A stretch of 5,959 nucleotides of DNA from Candidatus Methanofastidiosia archaeon (GTDB lineage Archaea > Methanobacteriota_B > Thermococci > Methanofastidiosales > NM3): positions 1 through 5,959 of the forward strand of contig JAHKLV010000114.1 of the NCBI GenBank assembly GCA_020854925.1. The letters run 5' to 3'. The notes below the pieces were generated by a model. It had not been told where the DNA came from. It searched no databases and saw only the letters and a program-made list of their open reading frames with translations. Shown piece by piece: positions 4,771-5,959 of this stretch; the first letter of the stretch is position 1; the number at the start of each line of letters is the position of its first letter. Made by a program: the position numbers and the translations under genes.

Positions 4771-4779
4771 TATTTAAAC
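4771..4779. promoter_or_regulatory. TATA-like box in the carbonic anhydrase/membrane protein spacer, possibly serving both directions
   Basis: TATTTAAAC is nearly palindromic and is preceded on the plus strand by purine-rich GAGGGAGGAT. Its centre is about 26 bases before the plus-strand ATG at 4801, a leaderless distance. It is about 35 bases before the minus-strand ATG at 4740, leaving a leader of about 9 bases. No second TATA-like element occurs in this 60-base spacer. Confidence 0.65.
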
Positions 4780-4800
4780 ATTGCCGTATGGGTCCTACCT

Positions 4801-5646
4801 ATGGAAAAGCGCGACACGACATCGTCGAAGCTGGCTACTCGTGCCCTTTCAGGCATGATGGCGCTTGCAGTGGCGGCCCTTCTCGTTTCGGTCACCTCCT
4901 ATGGCCTTCTCACCAGCCCCCCGCTCTACGAGGGCGTGCTGCACAATCCCTCTTGGAATGCAACGTTTCCTGATGACATGGCTTCAGAGCTCGGGGCGGC
5001 GGTCGGTGGCGTGTTGGGCGGGTCTGATGCCGTTCAGGCATCGGTATCTGCCATGTTTTCCGAGCTCATTTCCGTATCCTGGGCAGTGGAGCAGGGAGAA
5101 TCACTCATTCATGCCCTTCTTGCATACGTACGGGGCGATACGGACCTGATAGCCGGGGGCATAGACATCGCACCCTTTAAAGAGGATGTGGCACAGGCAC
5201 TCTTCGGCTTGCTCCCCGATGCCGTGCTTGATGCGCTCGTCCCTCTTCTCCCGGATACGATACCTCTTTCCCTTCTTGTGGGAGGGGAGTCGCTTTCAAC
5301 CATGCGCAACACGGTGGCACTGCTCTCAGCGCTCCGGATAGCGGCGGCCGCGGGCTTAGGTCTCTCGCTGGTTGCGTTAGCATACCTGCGCCGTGAGGGG
5401 GCACAGGTCGTTCCTCTCGTTGGTGCCGCGTGCCTGTGGGCCGGCCCCCTTGTGGCCCTGTGTACCGCCTACGTTGCCCTCGATGTCCGCCATTCTTTTG
5501 CTTCCACAGGCGTTTCATTCCTCAGAACGTACGGCGAAAGTCTTTCCCGCGCCTATGTGTCATCTATGGCCCTACCCTTGGCACTTGGCCTAGGATTCTC
5601 CCTGGCGGGGGCATACGTGCTGTATACGTACCGGATACCCTCCTAA
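4801..5646 (+). CDS. Four-helix membrane protein with a large external domain, function unknown
   Basis: I do not recognise a characterised family. The 281-residue product has a short basic N-terminus (K3, R4, K10, R14), a first membrane helix at about 16-38, a soluble region of about 130 residues (39-171), then three helices at about 172-196, 202-227 and 253-277 with a short tail. By the positive-inside rule the soluble region is external (R197, R198 and R278 fall inside). It has one N-glycosylation sequon (N53-A-T). The region 85-165 (FSELISVSW..., LIHALLAYVRGDTD, IDIAPFKEDV, LLPDTIPLSLL) loosely recalls uncharacterised prokaryotic membrane proteins with the same helix-domain-three-helix layout and a Leu-rich 'idl..lK' segment; this is memory, not a search result. 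The ATG is placed by a TATA-like box 26 bases upstream. The stop overlaps the convergent wecB stop by 4 bases. Confidence 0.85.
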   Translation: MEKRDTTSSKLATRALSGMMALAVAALLVSVTSYGLLTSPPLYEGVLHNPSWNATFPDDMASELGAAVGGVLGGSDAVQASVSAMFSELISVSWAVEQGESLIHALLAYVRGDTDLIAGGIDIAPFKEDVAQALFGLLPDAVLDALVPLLPDTIPLSLLVGGESLSTMRNTVALLSALRIAAAAGLGLSLVALAYLRREGAQVVPLVGAACLWAGPLVALCTAYVALDVRHSFASTGVSFLRTYGESLSRAYVSSMALPLALGLGFSLAGAYVLYTYRIPS

Positions 5647-5959
5647 ATCTGATTGTTCGAGGGTATGCACCGGAGGTCACTGCGTGATACAAGCACGTCA
5701 ACTATACGCCGAGCCACACCGATGTCCCAGTAGGGCGGGCATCCCCAGCTTCCCCTGCCTGCTGCAAGCGAAGTCGCAAGTGCAGAGGCGATGCGTGCGG
5801 CATCGGTCCCCACGAGCTTGTTTGCCCCCATTTGAATGGTAACCATGCGTTCCGTATTGTTCCTGAGGGTAAGGCAGGGCACCTGGTAGATGCAGGCCTC
5901 TTCCTGGACACCACCTGAGTCGGTGAGGACGGTACGCGCTCCCTTCACCAGGCGCTGGA
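5643..5959 (-). CDS. wecB: UDP-N-acetylglucosamine 2-epimerase, C-terminal part
   Basis: The last 105 codons are present, and the gene begins beyond base 5959. The reading frame is open through the window edge (QRLVKGARTVLTDSGG...), so the GTG at 5948 is an internal valine and not a start. The signature VLTDSGGVQEEA, followed by VPCLTLRNNTER and the ANKLVGTD segment, is the conserved active-site and UDP-binding region of the non-hydrolysing epimerases. Near the end, CPPYWDIGVARRIVDVL matches the usual C-terminal helix of this family. The enzyme interconverts UDP-GlcNAc and UDP-ManNAc, a precursor for surface polysaccharide or N-glycan in archaea. The tail after the last helix (SRSDLRCIPSNNQI) is a short variable extension. 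It is convergent with the membrane protein gene, overlapping by 4 bases. Confidence 0.92.
   Translation of the reverse strand, partial: QRLVKGARTVLTDSGGVQEEACIYQVPCLTLRNNTERMVTIQMGANKLVGTDAARIASALATSLAAGRGSWGCPPYWDIGVARRIVDVLVSRSDLRCIPSNNQI

Noticed and set aside
4160..4777. Plus-strand frame of 205 codons opposite the carbonic anhydrase
   Set aside because: Low-complexity Ser/Pro/Thr/Met translation, entirely antisense to a gene with all its active-site residues in place.
5177..5518. Minus-strand frame of 113 codons within the membrane protein gene
   Set aside because: Arg/Pro-rich shadow; the plus-strand frame has membrane helices, correct charge distribution and a promoter.
5946..5948. 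GTG as the start of the right-edge gene
   Set aside because: The frame stays open to the window edge and the upstream codons (QRL) continue the expected epimerase sequence, so the GTG is an internal valine.
1..5959. Mobile element, CRISPR array, tRNA/rRNA gene or phage or defence cassette
   Set aside because: Both strands were read for transposase or integrase motifs, regularly spaced repeats, and RNA gene signatures. None was seen, and almost every base is in a recognisable gene or a short promoter spacer.

Overview
The window comes from a compact archaeal chromosome. The clearest lineage marker is a radical SAM enzyme of the archaeosine pathway (RaSEA), a tRNA modification confined to archaea. 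The promoters agree: AT-rich TATA boxes such as TTTTTATA, TATATAAAA and TTTAAA lie about 25-30 bases upstream of starts, several genes look leaderless, and GGTGA-type Shine-Dalgarno sites appear where there is a leader. Base composition is moderately GC-rich. A euryarchaeote is the natural reading; I cannot name the lineage with confidence. Gene density is very high: no gap exceeds about 100 bases, and the larger gaps are promoters.

Layout. 1-99 (minus) is the start of an UppP/BacA-type polyprenyl-diphosphate phosphatase, cut by the window edge. It is divergent from a plus-strand pair: a CysM-like cysteine synthase (178-1149) and a DUF368/PopT-type polyprenyl-phosphate translocase (1179-2009). 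RaSEA follows with its own promoter (2040-2936). It meets, tail to tail, a minus-strand two-gene unit: a 56-residue zinc-finger-like protein (3388-3558) followed by a VOC/glyoxalase-fold protein (2938-3381). Divergent from that unit are a YbjQ/UPF0145 protein (3659-3970) and a short NfeD-like membrane protein (3979-4200). A gamma-class carbonic anhydrase (4189-4740, minus) overlaps the latter at its 3' end and is divergent from a four-helix membrane protein of unknown function (4801-5646). The window ends in the C-terminal part of a UDP-GlcNAc 2-epimerase (5643-5959, minus).

How the genes work together. Three of the eleven genes concern the cell envelope: UppP and PopT would recycle the lipid carrier for surface glycans, and WecB would make UDP-ManNAc for such glycans. 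The rest is housekeeping: cysteine synthesis, tRNA modification and CO2 hydration. No mobile element, CRISPR array, RNA gene or defence cassette is visible. The points most worth a second look are the small zinc-finger gene, the two divergent intergenic regions that each hold only one palindromic TATA-like box, the UppP/PopT neighbourhood, the NfeD-like protein without an OB domain, and the unassigned membrane protein.
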